64,000 nucleotides of DNA from Baylisascaris procyonis (Eukaryota > Nematoda > Chromadorea > Rhabditida > Ascarididae), in contig JAZARR010000146.1 in assembly GCA_037389465.1 (NCBI GenBank), positions 2,356,001 to 2,420,000 of the forward strand, given 5' to 3'. The position numbers and the translations under genes are program-made. Of this stretch, positions 11,600-42,500 are shown one piece after another; the first letter of the stretch is position 1, and the number at the start of each line of letters is the position of its first letter. The notes below the pieces were generated by a model, which did no database searches, was not told where the DNA came from, and was given only the letters and a program-made list of their open reading frames with translations.

Positions 11600-14300
11600 C
11601 TTAAAACAATGTGGGTGGTCCCACGACCAGAATGATACCCCCATCCCTCTTATCCCCCCAATTCAATGAGCGAATTAAGCGTCCGCTGAGGAGACAGCGT
11701 TCCGCACTGATCCGGAAGAACGCATCTAATCCAAAGAATTTCGAAGGTCGAAGCGTACTTCTTAAAGATGCATAGCACTTTATGCAGCGCTCGCACTTAT
11801 CCGGTGCATAAGGAGAGAATTCCTGAATCATTGCTGTCTGCGATCAGAAGATTGGCGACGAATAGAAGACGCTGCCTTTAAAGGAGCTGCAGCAACGCGA
11901 GCAGCAACAGCGACGGCTAGCTACGAGTACAAGCTACGCCGCGACGCGCCAAAACGACGCCGCACCCCGCTGCTATTCATCTCGCCTCACGTTGCACTAC
12001 GCGTGATCCATGCGCAACTCGCGCAACACACACACATTGATTCGTGGCCAGCGCAGTCGCATATGCGCAAAGCTAGCCTATTTTTGCCCACTTATTTGTG
12101 TGTGTGTGTGTTTGTGTGTGTGTGTGCTGCGAAGCTGTGTTAGGCCAGCTGAGAGGCTGGTGCCAGCAGCATGTGGCTATGGCACACTCCATCCCTAGGC
12201 TTGCTAGAAGCACCCGCCAGCTTATACATACGAGCAACATTAATTCGCTCATCCTCTCGAAGCGCGACACGCACGATCCATCGTTGCATGATTGCCAGAC
12301 GTGCATAGAGGTGCTTAGATAGCACTGACCTAGCTGAGGCACAATATCAGAACACTGCTCCTTCACATTAAACGACACCTCTTTAGTAAAGTTCATGTGC
12401 ATGCACGCATAGAAATATACACCTCCCCAACCACTGTCTTCGAAAATAGTGCACGAAAATGTGAGAAGGCTGTCACTGACAGAGTAGAGTGGGCACTTGA
12501 AGGTGGCTGCTAGCCAGCTAGCCAGTAGGCATTTAAGCGAAAAGCTGGCTAACCGCGCGACGACCCACTCGCATCCTATGTCCTGTCCCTACCAGTAGTG
12601 AGTGGGAGTGTCTCGCGTAACATTTGTGACATCAATCCCAATCGCACGTTCAAGTGGCTATCGTCGTATTAGGATGGTTAGCACCATGTGACTTGGCCAA
12701 ATCACGAGTTTACAAATTCGCGAATCCAGGCAAGACTTTTTCAAACGTTGTTGTCGAGCGAATGGTGTAGCAGGCTATCGGGAAAGAAATCAGACAGGAA
12801 GCAGATACCTTGAAACGAGCTTTTGCAGATTTCCAAGAAATAGATTATAGGTCGATTCACATTCCTCGACATTGATCGTGAAGAATACATATCACAACAA
12901 AACATCTCGCTTGTTCGAATCTTTGATGGAAATCTCTCTAGAGATTTACAGATGTTGCCTCTTAGAAATACATCTGCGGAAATCGGTTCCCGATTTTCGA
13001 GGATATGCTTTTATAAGAACAACTTGATTAGCGAATTTTTGATATGCATACGGCAACCGGAAGGTCTCATTCATCGTCAATCTACATATACTGCTGAATG
13101 AAGAGTTTATTCCTGAACTTATAGAAGCGGGCGCATGAAGCCTTCAATTGATCGAATATGCATCTGAAAACAGCAACAAATATCTGCGAACGCCGCTTCC
13201 TGGTTGCACCTTAACGCTCATATACGACATTCAGCGGTTGCTTTTATGAGTAAAATATGCAAACACTTTTAGAGCACGTACCTGCGCACCCTTAACAGCT
13301 TCAAGTGGCTACTCAAACCAAGTACCAAGGTAACTTTTTTTCGGGGAACTCAAAAGCACAGAGTGATGCGACTGTGCTACGTGGAGGACCTCCAAATGCG
13401 AATCATCGCTCCCTTCGAATTTTTGAGGCGATCCGCTTCCAGCGTATCCAACTGATTAGGGCACATTCCAAAAATTGTGCGTAGTATAAATATCGCTCCA
13501 GCCGTCGACATCGCTTGACGAAGACAAAAATTTTGTTTCAAATTCGGCAATCTATCATATCTGCATGATGTCGCTGTTTGATTCATATACATCACTGCCT
13601 CATTCCTTTATGAATATAGAAGCAATGCTCCCAGAGAGTGTGGTTGTAACTCGCCATTCAAAGTCTTTGAGTGCGGTTTTTGGCTTTGCCTTCATCAATC
13701 CACTAGAAAAAGGTTAATTATTGCTCAGGTGGGGGTCTATTTTAAGGCAACGACCAGCTTGCATTTCACGTATTCAAAGTGTGCTGTGAATGCGTACAAT
13801 GAAGGTTCTAAAGAAGTAGCCGAAATGGAAGCCTGAATAGGAAGCACGCACGCCCGCACATTCGCATATCTGGACATGCTTGGTTGCCTTGCATACCAGA
13901 TAACGTGCGATGCACTTTAAAGCTGGCCGCTGAGAAGTGGCGCAGCCCTCTCCGTTAAGGCGTTCTGAGTGGCCGCGGTCACGCCGGCTGACGCTTGTGC
14001 GCTCGTAGCTCGTTTCGGGGACCCAAAATGAGCACCATTCTAAGCTGGCACTAAGCTCATCCTACTTGCCCTCATTGCGAGCACTCTTAATTGCCTCCCT
14101 TAACGGCACCCCTCAGCAATATACATGTGAAAGGTTATCGGTTTGCACTATCTCTCTAAATCATGACAACTTACCTAAGTAACCTGTAGCCTCTCACCTT
14201 TCCCCAATGTTCACCCAACAATTACCTCCCAACTTCACTGGCACATCCAGATGTCAACATTCTACGGCTGTGCCGAAAACCGGCAGACATTAAAGCAGCC
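11600..14300. other. GC-richer noncoding island with short palindromes
   Basis: Compared with the rest of the window this stretch is visibly richer in G and C and in CpG (for example 11880-12020 and 13920-14010). It has repeated AGCTGGC/GCCAGCT-type words (TGCTAGCCAGCTAGCCAG near 12507). No splice-bounded coding frame was found. A promoter or enhancer region, an untranslated first exon, or a noncoding RNA are all possible; none is proven. Confidence 0.4.
12097..12126. repeat. (TG)n microsatellite
   Basis: A TG run with one interruption lies inside the GC-richer island. Open frames across it (Cys-Val or His-Thr repeats) are artefacts. Confidence 0.9.
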
Positions 14301-14722
14301 GTCCAGTTGAAAAAGCATCGCCAAGATTTATCGAGGACATTTCAGTCTGCAGCACAATCAGACTGTTACCTTTTAGTGGCCGAATACATCCACTCACAAA
14401 AACAAACGTCACAGAGGCTTCATGTAAATATACTCTTCTGGAAGGCAATAGTCAAGGACAAAAAGAATTGATGACTTGAATAAATAGAAGAAAAGAAGGA
14501 ACCTAAGAGGGATAAAGTAATAAAATGATGAAAACTCTTCTTGTTAGCATACAAGCAACGATGGCGACATTGCTTTTGTTTTGGAAAAAAAAGTGCTGGA
14601 ATTTAGCCAAGATGAAAAGGCTCGCATAATGAAGGCGAGGGAATCGAATCAATGTATGAAACAGAGATTGAAAAGAAAAAAACCGACAATAACGAAGTTC
14701 TTGCACCTCGAATCATAAATGA

Positions 14723-14870
14723 CTTCATATACTCGCTTGTGCTGGGCGAAAAAGACGTTGAGTATTCGTGAAAAAAAAGACAGAAAACACTTCATATACT
14801 CGCTTGTGCTGGGCGAAAAAGACGTTGAGTATTCGTGAAAAAAAAAAAAAAAAAATAAAGACAGAAAACA
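14723..14870. repeat. Tandem duplication, 67-bp unit
   Basis: The unit starting CTTCATATACTCGCTTGTGC at 14723 is repeated from 14790 with no substitutions seen outside the poly-A run, which is longer in copy 2. It ends with GACAGAAAACA in both copies. The identity implies a recent event. Confidence 0.8.
14836..14856. repeat. Poly-A tract
   Basis: A long A run ends the second copy of the 67-bp duplication. It is shorter in the first copy, consistent with slippage. Confidence 0.6.
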
Positions 14871-15319
14871 AAGTCACCGAAAAAGAAAGATTAGTTGCCA
14901 ACTTTTTGGTGGATAAAAGAATGCATTTTCGATTTGATTTATAACGGAAGAATAGAACGAGATCGCTCTCCTAATTAGAATGAAAATATTGCTGCAAATC
15001 GTTTTTCCCATAGATGTTAATGAAATGTAATATGCACAGCTATTCACGATTCAAAATTAAATCAATTTTCACTCTCAGGGATTTTCATTTGAATAGCACC
15101 ACGTATCACTCATCGTATTTCTATATTTTCAAATCTCATACTATCATTTACGCATATAATTTTGCAACATTTTCTTATGAATAGTAAGAAAATTCTTCAA
15201 AATCGATCCATCACAATCAAATTTCCTTTCAGTCGACTACAACATGATCATCTAAAAAAGAAAGACAAAAGTATACATCATATTGCTTTTGCTTGATCAC
15301 CTTACCAATACATTATAAT

Positions 15320-18300
15320 CTAAACAAAATTCTTAATGGAGGAAAAGTTTTCGAAAGAGAAGAACATAGAGGATAAAAATTTTTCAAAAGAAATTCGTCT
15401 TGGAATGGGAGGTGCTTCATTCTCTTTCAGCACACTCAACATCGCTTTTTTGTAGGCAAATCGATCGTCTGTTGCAGCAAATGGGTGCGCGATAATGTCA
15501 AGTTCCTGAAGTGCACCCATATATCTGATGTGATGCATTTATGCAACGAGTATTATCAACCTTATTGAAGAAGCAAGCAAAAAAAAAAAGAAAAAAGAAA
15601 CAAACGAAATACGAACAATTTCAGCGAATCTAACCATAGAAGCGATTCCCTTTCTATAGGGATTGGCCTTATCGGCAAATGAAGCCATCGTATCAATACG
15701 ATCATCGCTTTCATGATCGCACGAATCGCCATCAATAGCGCCTTTCCTTCCACGATTCGCGACAGCAATATTCAAAGATGAATGCTGCAAAAAAAAAAAA
15801 AAAAAAAATATTCATTGACAATAACGAACCATCAAGTGAGATTTATAATAATGATAACAAATGCTAATCAATGAACAAATTCTGATATGAGAGAGTTTAT
15901 CATTTTTTTTAAACAGATAAAAACTTACTAGTTATAATTTTTGTAACGATGTATACAGCTTGGGCGAAAAACACTGAAAGCAATCTTACTGCTAGAATGA
16001 GAATTATAACGTATCAAGCATTTCATAATTGTTCAAAGAAAAAAAAAACACACACATAAGCGTTTTTGCATTTTTTTTTTTTTTGGCACAAATATTAGTC
16101 AAATTTCACTGCATTATAAATTAAGGAACGATTTTATCGCATCTATGAATTTCTACATTGGCCGCAGAAAACTGCCAGATTCTTAAACGTCTGCCGAGTT
16201 TTCAGCGCTGCCCATAAGGACGACCACATGTGGAATCAACAATGACGAGGTTGGTAAGAAACGACAATTTCCACGGGCACGTTAGCACGATTATTGCATC
16301 CTCAGTTAAGGCAAATAAATGCATAAAAAATTAATTTCCCATATTTCCCAACCATTCCCATCTAAAAGACTTCACTCGATGGAAGCTACTACAGAAGTGA
16401 ACACATGATTTTACCCAAAAAAAAAAAAAAAGCAACAACACAAATGACTTTGCAATCTGGGTAAAATCTACATTTATGCAATCGATGGTACATTTTTGGA
16501 AATAAACAGTTCATTCACTTCTCGATTCAAATGGTTTCATTATGATTGAGGAGAAGAAATGAAAAGAGAAAGATGAACACTAGGACCAGCTGATTGCGGA
16601 TCAACAACATGATGATGATATTAAATATTGGTCTTAGATTCGATGGGATCATCCATCCTACGAATAAAATATTCCATTCAACCTTCCATCAAAAATAATC
16701 GCCAAGCAAAAAGTTAATTTGCCCTCGCAAACAAAAAAAAAAAAAAACGCGCCTGCAGAATACTGCAATAAATTCCAATAAAGCCGTCAAAATGTCGTGG
16801 TTAAAACGCAGCTTAAAAGTCCACATCACAAAGTGGCCAACGGAAGTGCACAGATGAAATGGATCCGCAAATGAATGTAGCAGAAAACTTATCTTTGGCA
16901 TATTTCACTGCGATTTCTGGCTTTGTTCGCATATTTTGAGGAAAAAAAAAGGTGTTAAATTTTCGATGGTGTGTATAGGCGAAATTTAAAATAATAAATG
17001 AAACAAAGCACCCATCCTACTTTATCAACATCCCATCCACATGATGAATCCTAAACACAGAAGCATACCGGATTATTTACGCAGATCATTTCTGACGCTT
17101 GATCCTCCTTGTTTAGTGGTATAAACCAAGAGCTTGAATGCTTCTTGGAGTCTGAAGAAAGTGGCGTTCGTTCCGTCGAAGTGGTACAGCTAAATGGTTT
17201 CGAGCCGATATCAACATCTTCAACATCGTCCACTTTAATAATTTTTGAAGTATTCTTCATTTTGTCTTCTCCCTTCTTTTTTTCTGAAATCCCGTTAATA
17301 GAGCGCAAACTTGCTGACTTCAATAGTGTATCGGAGTAACGTCTTTCTTCAGTATCGCTCGAATAATCTATTAATTGCGAATTGCCGATCTCCCGAAGGC
17401 AGTTGCTATCCGATCGGTGATTCAGCTGAAGAACATCCTGACGACAAACACAGCCATGCCCGCTTGATCGACAATCATCTGCAGCTTGATGATCATGTGC
17501 GGATGAAGGCTTCTTCGGGATGACATTCTCTTTATCACTTAACGAGTCAGGCTCACTATCAGCGTATAGAATGCTTTCAAGAAGATATTTTTCCTTCATA
17601 GCGCTCAACGTCCTAAATACTTTCGAAACAGACAACGAATTCAATGATACACCTTCCGCAGGAGATTGCAAATTTCGCATATCCTCTCGCACAGCACAGC
17701 TCCTTTTCACAACAGTGTTTCCGACACTGGATTTTAGCTGCTCTTTTTCCTTCTTCCCATACACAGAACAACCGACCTTCATAACGCTTTCCTGCTGCGC
17801 TAGCTTAGTTCCTCGATGCAGCTCTTGGCGAGCTGCAGGTTCACTTTTAGTTATATTACGCTGCGAGGGAGTGACGGAATCGCTTTTATCCTGTTCCAAA
17901 GAACACAACTTATTTTGTTCAGTGTCGTGCTTCGCCAGAATGCTGTTCTTTTCAAAGGCAATATTCGCGTAGGCGGATGATGATCTTGCAGCACGAATCC
18001 ACTTATTCATGACTATTGGCTTGTCCTCATTCAAGAACTTCACCTTCGTTGCCGTATGAGAATATGGTTGCTGTAATGGCTGCTCGTCGGAGTGCACCGA
18101 CAAATCCGGTTGGCTACGTCGTTGACGCATTATTTCGGCTGTACGTCTTCGCGAATCACGTAACTGTACTGTACCACGCTCAAATGCTTGTGCGTTCATT
18201 CCGGTAGCTTCTTTTGGCGCATGACAGCGTCGTGCTTGACGAGAACAGCGCATAGAAGATCTCGTAGCATGCTGGCTGCTGTGATACTCCAAAGTGTTTC

Positions 18301-19150
18301 CGCATCCAACAAGACGGACATCTCTAGGTGAAAGAATATTTCTTGGAATGTCCGCATTCTCACCACCTTGTTTGATACTGATATCTGCTTTCTGAGGACA
18401 AGCAACACTCGTATCATCGCGAGCGATGTTTTTCTGAAAGCGTTGCTGCTTCCCGGGCTTAAAATTGCTGTTCACCGACAACGGTACAGCGAAATACGGA
18501 TGAATTTCACGAGGAACACCCGTATCAACAGAATCTGAGCGCGCTGATAGCGAGCCGAATACATCTCCTCCTTGTCGCCGATATGACATGCCAAAAGCCA
18601 GGGATGTCAGCTTCCCGTCACGCTCTGAGCTGCTAGTTCGTAGCGAAAAACCACGACGAAGGTACGCTCCAGTACAAAGCGATTCCTTCTCTGATGGTTG
18701 TTTCTCTTTTGCAACAACTTGTCCGTAAGGTCCGTCAAAGACTGCAGTCACGCTAGAAGAACGCCGTCTTGACTTATTGACCGTTTTTTGTGGCCAAAAA
18801 ATTTCTTTGGAATGAGTTTTTTCAGCTCTGGCATGGCTTTTCTCAACGTTCATCTGCACATTTCTACTTGAATGACTGGAAGGCGCTTTTGAGTCTTCGT
18901 TCTCTTGCTGTGATTCACTCGGAAACACAATGGAAGGGTATTCTAAATCCTTCGAGAGTGCTTTAATCTGTGCCCTCCTTTCTTCTGCGTGCCAAATTCC
19001 TGCCACGTTTTTTTTCAACTGTTCTCTTGAACGATTTTGTCTGCTACGCAAAGAACGCCTTTCAAATACCGCATCCATTAGACCATGCAATCCACCATGC
19101 GACGATAAAGATGTTGGTTGTCGCATTGTGATATCCGAAGGCAAAGCCAT
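15320..19150 (-). CDS. Gene A: Ser/Arg-rich protein with KEN box and KVKF motif, 3 exons
   Basis: Seen: exon 1 runs 19150 to about 17069 (alternative donor at 17081, same phase), exon 2 is 15606-15784, and exon 3 is 15320-15524 ending in TAG. An in-frame TAA lies two codons before the ATG, supporting this start. Exon 1 ends phase 0 at either donor (CCG|GTATGC or TGC|GTAAAT). Exon 2 follows a poly-T TTGCAG acceptor, stays open in phase 0 only, and ends TTTC|GTTTGT in phase 2. Exon 3 starts phase 2 after CATCAG. The predicted protein is about 820 residues, strongly basic at the N-terminus, rich in Ser, Arg and Lys, with no membrane segment or signal peptide. Visible motifs are KVKF (residues 369-372, fitting the PP1-docking RVxF pattern), SDKENVIP (KEN at 540-542, an APC/C-degron type), and PRRISFEKF near the C-terminus, fitting a basophilic kinase site. 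I do not recognise the family. A cell-cycle or cytoskeletal regulator is inference from motifs only. The 2.1-kb uninterrupted exon stands out against the small exons elsewhere. Confidence 0.8.
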
Positions 19151-19625
19151 TGCTTAATTTCAATAAATTCGCTTTCGTTACATGCTATCAGTCAGCGTAT
19201 AGTTGAAACGTTCAGCAGCGACAGTCCCGAACAAACAAAAAAACGCGAATACCCCAAAAAACACTGCACAAACGTAGATGGCAGCGAATAGACGTTTAAA
19301 CAGATACAAATACCAAACACATGCGTCAGCCAACCAGCCAATTCTGAAAAAAACCGCGTCATATCAGTAATCACACGGTCAGCTCCTTAATACGCATTCA
19401 AATCGAAGAAGTTCGAAAAAGAACAAAAAAAGCATGAACTTTCAAGAGTTCCTTGGAAAGCTAAAGAAAGCTCTCTCGGTTGTTCAAAGATCTTTAATCA
19501 CTTCTATGATGCTACATTAAGTGTGATTGATTCTTGAAACTGAAAAAAGACAGAACCTATCTCAAACTTTCGTGACATTAATACTCTCCTAAATCATTTC
19601 TAGAAACTATTAAATGTTGGCCCCT

Positions 19626-19706
<81 letters not shown>

Positions 19707-22150
19707 AAAACTACACAAAAATATTTTTTTCCAAACGAAAACACTCCAAACGAAAATGAGATTCTAAGATCATCTCATTTTCTCCATACCTCTCCTACCT
19801 CACCTGCATATTTCTTGAAAACGTGATTTTTTTTTTTTTTTTCACTGATAGATTAATAAAAAAGTGTGTACTATCAGCAGTTTTTTATTTTCCCTTTAAA
19901 TCAAAAAGGATATTCCATTCAAACCTTTTCTAGGCTACTGACCTCGTGCTCTGGAATACAGCACACCAGTGCTTCAATAAAGTGCAAATATTCTTGGTGG
20001 GAAAGCGAGAGAAATACAAAAGTGGCTAGAACCCTATCTAGACTACATTCAAATCCTCTCTTGGCTTCCTATTCAACTCTTCTCCTACTGCATACCTATA
20101 TCACAAGATATGGCGTTAGGGGAAGAGTAGAGTAGGAATGATTCGGGAAAAGTCTAAAAAATTAGACTGTGAAGGAGATTGAAAAGATTGGAAATAATAG
20201 TGTTGCGAGGTCCAACAAAGTCATACAATGAATCGTTCACGATTCCCGTTGGTCAATGAAGCAAAATTGGTGACCACATTTCGGAATCTCCTTCGACGTA
20301 AATGGGACATTCCAGTGAACGATCGTCTTTGCGTAAAAAATAGTGCTAGAAGAAAAAAAATGTTCTTTGCTCATAAAACTTTTTTACGCCACAAAAAAAT
20401 TCAGTGAGGAAACACTCGAGACAATCAGCGAGCAAAGAAGTGAGTCAGTCACATCACCGACTTTTGCTCACTGACTAATTTCAGATTGAAAACTTCTCAA
20501 TTCAAGAAAAATTTGCTCAGATTACTTATTTAAATCTCTGTTTGAAATACGTTCAAATATAACAGAAATAAGTAAGACGAGTGATTCAATGTGCAGTACT
20601 TCTGTCGGGCTTTTTGTAAACCTGGGGATATGCTCGAATAGGAAGCACTCAGTCATTACGATGACAGCGCAAATATAATGCATAATGTCAGCCACAGATC
20701 AACCCTCCAAGCAGTCTGCGCTGAGAACACACAGACGGTCAACGACGACCGACGAAAACAGCTCGCAAATGCGACTTTCTCTACAGTTCAAAAATCGTTA
20801 ACAAAGGAGACAAGAGAAATTCCAACAAACAAAATTTAAAACAACGCCGAGTCAAGTTGAAATTCTCTCAAGAAAAATTCGTTACCGTATCAACTTGATA
20901 TTCTCCAGGCTGGATCCAACGAAGAAATTCGAATCTCAACCGAAAATAGGATGCTTTCCTCTAATGGCAACTGACAATCTGATAGAATTTAAACTAAATA
21001 TTTTCTCAGCGACTGTATCCTTTAATGACAAAGGACACAAGTACATATAAATGCTTTATTTAATATTTTTAGTTGAATTACACCAATCGAACTTTCGAAA
21101 CACATAGACGCTAGCCTGGACACTAAGACTTGACAGCATCACAAACATTCACACTTACATACCTCCTCATTTCTGACATGCGACAGACATAGAAGTATAA
21201 AAAATATCTTTCGAAAGGAAAGACGGGAAGTAGTGAGGAATGTTCTCACGTATTTCACCTCTCTTTCCTTTTCTCTCCCCCCTGCACGCATATCTTCATA
21301 TGAAGCATACACCCTTCGAAATATGCAGCCATCTGACATATACAGAAATCAGCACCATGCAGGCACTCCGAATTTTAAGCATATGAATTCAACGCTTCAC
21401 ATTCAAATAGGTTCAATCTTGAGGTTTTGCAAACTTGGCGTAATCTATGGGCATACAACTGTTTTCATCAATCAAGATGTGAGCATTACGCCTTCTATAC
21501 GAGACAAATAGCTATTATATCTTGAATTGAACTCTTCGAGCGAACTAAGCCTTTCTTTAACACGCTCTCCCCTAAATAGCCCTTCCTTATCAGTGGCACA
21601 TCTCCTTCCTATTGTCTCAGAAAACGTAGAAGGATAATTTGATTTCATGCGTTTGGAAAGCTGGGAACTGTTACTGCGTTTGCCAAAATTTCGTAGTGGA
21701 AAACGACCCCTCGTCCCCTTCCTCAACAATCTCTGCAAGTTTGGGAAATTATATCCTCTAGAGTTCCTTTCGAGGCACTATAGCACATCTCTATCTCCCA
21801 TCAGCCTTAGATTCAAAAAAAAAAAACCATTTGGCTATTTCTATGACCTCATAAAACATATCATATAAAACTATTTGCAGTGGAAACCGATTATTGAAGG
21901 CAGAAGAGAGATGACAGAAAAGAGAATAAAGGCGCTCAGCGGTGGGCCGTTTTGATTGAAACGAATGGATTGGTGAGAGAGAAGCGCAATTTGTTGGCGA
22001 TGTTCACCATAAAAAAACGTTTCGAAATCGCGCGTTTCACTCATATTGGCGCCAAATGTATTTGAATTGGCTGCAGCCGCATTGACGCATGCACTGGCAC
22101 GTTGGCTGTTACTAACAGCCGCAAGTATTAACGTGAGGTGGTATCGCTCT
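19151..22150. other. Gap between gene B 3' end and gene A start
   Basis: Holds the (CA)37 run, presumed gene B 3' untranslated sequence with a 7-bp-stem hairpin (22104-22120), and an open frame on the minus strand at 21472-21738 after a TTGCAG acceptor. That frame reads a basic Ser-rich peptide (RFPLRNFGKRSNSSQL) and could be an alternative last exon of gene B. No other gene is seen. Confidence 0.4.
19631..19704. repeat. (CA)37 microsatellite
   Basis: This is an uninterrupted CA run of 74 bp, about 480 bp upstream of the gene A start codon (gene A reads away on the minus strand). Confidence 0.95.
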
Positions 22151-39510
<17,360 letters not shown>

Positions 39511-42500
39511 CTGTAAAACTACGATGTGATTGCACTTCTGTGCTTATTGTGCATAGATGAGCATCTGTTATATGCATCAATTGTAAAAAGAATATAAAAT
39601 AGTCGACAAAGACGGAAATTAAAAATGTATGCAGGAAGAGTTTCGACGATAAGAGCAAGGAAGAGTGAACGGTGAGGAATTTGTGAATGAATAACTTCAC
39701 ATGATCCTGGAGTTCAACTTGAGAGGTCAATTCCTCTTTTCAAAAAAATCGTCAGCCTACATACTTCCTTTACTATTTTCACTGCATACATGAGCTTTCT
39801 ATCACTGACTGTAAACACCAAACATAATCAACTTCTAATTCAGCTGAGTCCTTCCTCGCTCTCCACTCTAAAAGAAGCTTTTACCATAGATGCTTCTCGA
39901 ACACAACCCGTCTCGAATTTTCTTCCGCTCTCTGGAGGTGATACTCTGTACAAAATTCCCTGTCGCGAATAGTCTGTTAAATATGCCGGATTGCTAGAGT
40001 TCAATAACTGATTTAGAGGCGTTATGGTACATGTAAGGTATTTTCACACGCCATATGTTAAAGCATTCTTCTCACTGCCTAATAGCTGTGGAGGAATAAA
40101 CGTAGTAAAAACGTTCCAAAATGCTGTACATGAATGGCCCACGTACGAGACCATCGCATGTTAACGTTTCATGTGTAAATAAGAAAGGTGCTGTTCTATT
40201 GAAACTAAGCATGAAATAGATCAAATGAAAAACATAAGAGAGGTCCATGAAAAAAATTTGATATTAGTTTGATATGATATCATTAAAGAAGAAATTAGTG
40301 ACATTATATCAATAATTCCTCACCTTATGCACACGAGACATCGTGTATTGGTTGTTTTCTGAAGTTGTGAAACTCTCGATTTGTGCTGTTTGATTTGGTT
40401 TCAGCAATACTGCCACCATTAGCGCCTATCAAAATATTGTCCTCTGCAAAAGTGGCTACATTAAGTTGGCATGCCGATAGGTAGAGGTTGCCCCATTTCG
40501 CTGCTGTAAAAAAATTACTGCAATGAGAATAAACATGGCCTAGAATTTCTTCTTTTCCTCATCCGACCACTACACAATGCATTTCTTTCGAAGTCGATTG
40601 ATCAACATGAAAGGTGGCATAGGGGGGCCATACTGTAGTGCACATTATATTCACGAAATTTGGTGCCTCTGGCTTCAACCTTCTTAAATTGAAAACGCCG
40701 AATAGAAAGACGGACACAAAAAAACATGGGCGCGGCATTGCTATAACGTAAAAAGTGCATATGCTTTTCTATTCTCAACAACCTGCCAAATTCGTTTTCT
40801 TCATGCCACACAGTGATTAGCAGTGCAAATAATTTTCTCGCAGATTTATTCATATGCAAATTTTTGACACGGTAATTCTAAAGGTGTTTTGTATAATGGT
40901 TTTCCAAGAAACTATTTAGTTTGAAATCCAAGTGGAAGGGTCACTAATAATCTTAGAAGTCAAGCTATTGGATCTTAGCATGTTGAACACGCATCTGTTT
41001 ATCATTAGACCAACCAAATGTCTTTATGATGAATTTTTGCAAAAGAGTGTTTCGGCGATCCCGTGTCTAGAATATGCTTGCGTTTGTCGTGATACCGGTC
41101 TTGTGGTCTGCACGCCTAAAACATGAAATTTTTTATACTTATAAACTTGAAATTTATAATTTATAATGTATATGATACTTGTAGATATAAGTGTGAAAGC
41201 ACTGGTTAGTATGAAATTAAATATAGTAGATATGAAATACTTGGGTGTATTGAATATGCAAGCTAGGGTAGTGAAATTTTGCGAGTAAAGTATATATTCT
41301 CAATTTTTTGCGAATCATTTCGCTTTGAAAGAGTGATTAAACATATCGGTTGTCAAGTAGTATGCAATCAAATTTTTCCTGTCAGCCGACTGCGGCGAAA
41401 AAACGATCTTTTCGAGCCAGGATCTGTAGGCCGGCTAGTTCCATAGGGATATAAGTATATAAGCACAGTATTCGTAATATGTATAAGCACAGTACCAACC
41501 ATAACACCGATATCCCTTGTATTATGCTCAGAGTCAGCACATACCTGTACTATGTTTCGATCAGTTAATTACAGCTATCCACAGTATAGATCAACAGTAT
41601 TGCTCTTTGATATGCGTGATTGATGTTTGAATTGTAGGAAGCACATAAGAAACTAGATTCAGCAATTTACGGCGCAAAGTAGCGAGTTTTTCTTCAAATG
41701 TTTTCACCACCGCAAATTATAAAGACAAGACATCAACCATCTAGCGATTCGAAGCAAATGTAGGCGATAATTAACAAAGACACACGTGTGATGAAAAAAA
41801 AAAATTTCAAAAACAAATAAAATTTCACATGTCATTACAGAAGTTTCTCAACGCTTTTACACAAACTGTTCGAACAGAATCAAAAATTTAAAAATAATAG
41901 ACAATTATTTTATTATGCACTCTTATTTATCTCCTACTATCCATTTTTTTCCAATTTAGAAGCTTAACGCTCAAGCCAATTTTAATTTTTCAAATTGACA
42001 TAATTATGTGAAGAGAGTAACTTGCATACTATTTCATATAGAGCAGACAGAGAATATTATGAGGTCTTTATTGTCATATTATATTAAATATAAAGAAATG
42101 GTTGGACTATTCTTATAAAGCGATCTTATCACGTATGGGTCTGACTTACAATATTCATAAATTTCGAAAAAAAAGCTCACATTGCGAGAGAAGAAAAGAA
42201 AGAGCAAAGAGAAATTTATGTTTGAAAGAAGTGCTGAAGTTGGATGCATTATGAAGAGGGGCTAAAAACAGCGTTGTAGAAGATTCAAAAATTGATAGAA
42301 TTTCTACTATGTCGAAAAGCTATTAAAGTGGAAAATTGTTGCAAAACACAGCTTTGCAAAAAGAAATCGGCTCTGACGAGATGTCGGCATTCGTCGATTA
42401 GTAAACACTGGAGAGTTGTTTTAATGCTCAACGTTACGAATGATGACCCCAGAGCAACCGGTAATTTGCCGAAGGGAAATTATGCGCTTATACACTTTTA

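Noticed and set aside
12010..12402. Open frames on both strands across the TG run
   Set aside because: They depend on the dinucleotide repeat and have no splice-site support.
19614..19826. Thr-His repeat frame
   Set aside because: It is the translation of a (CA)n microsatellite.
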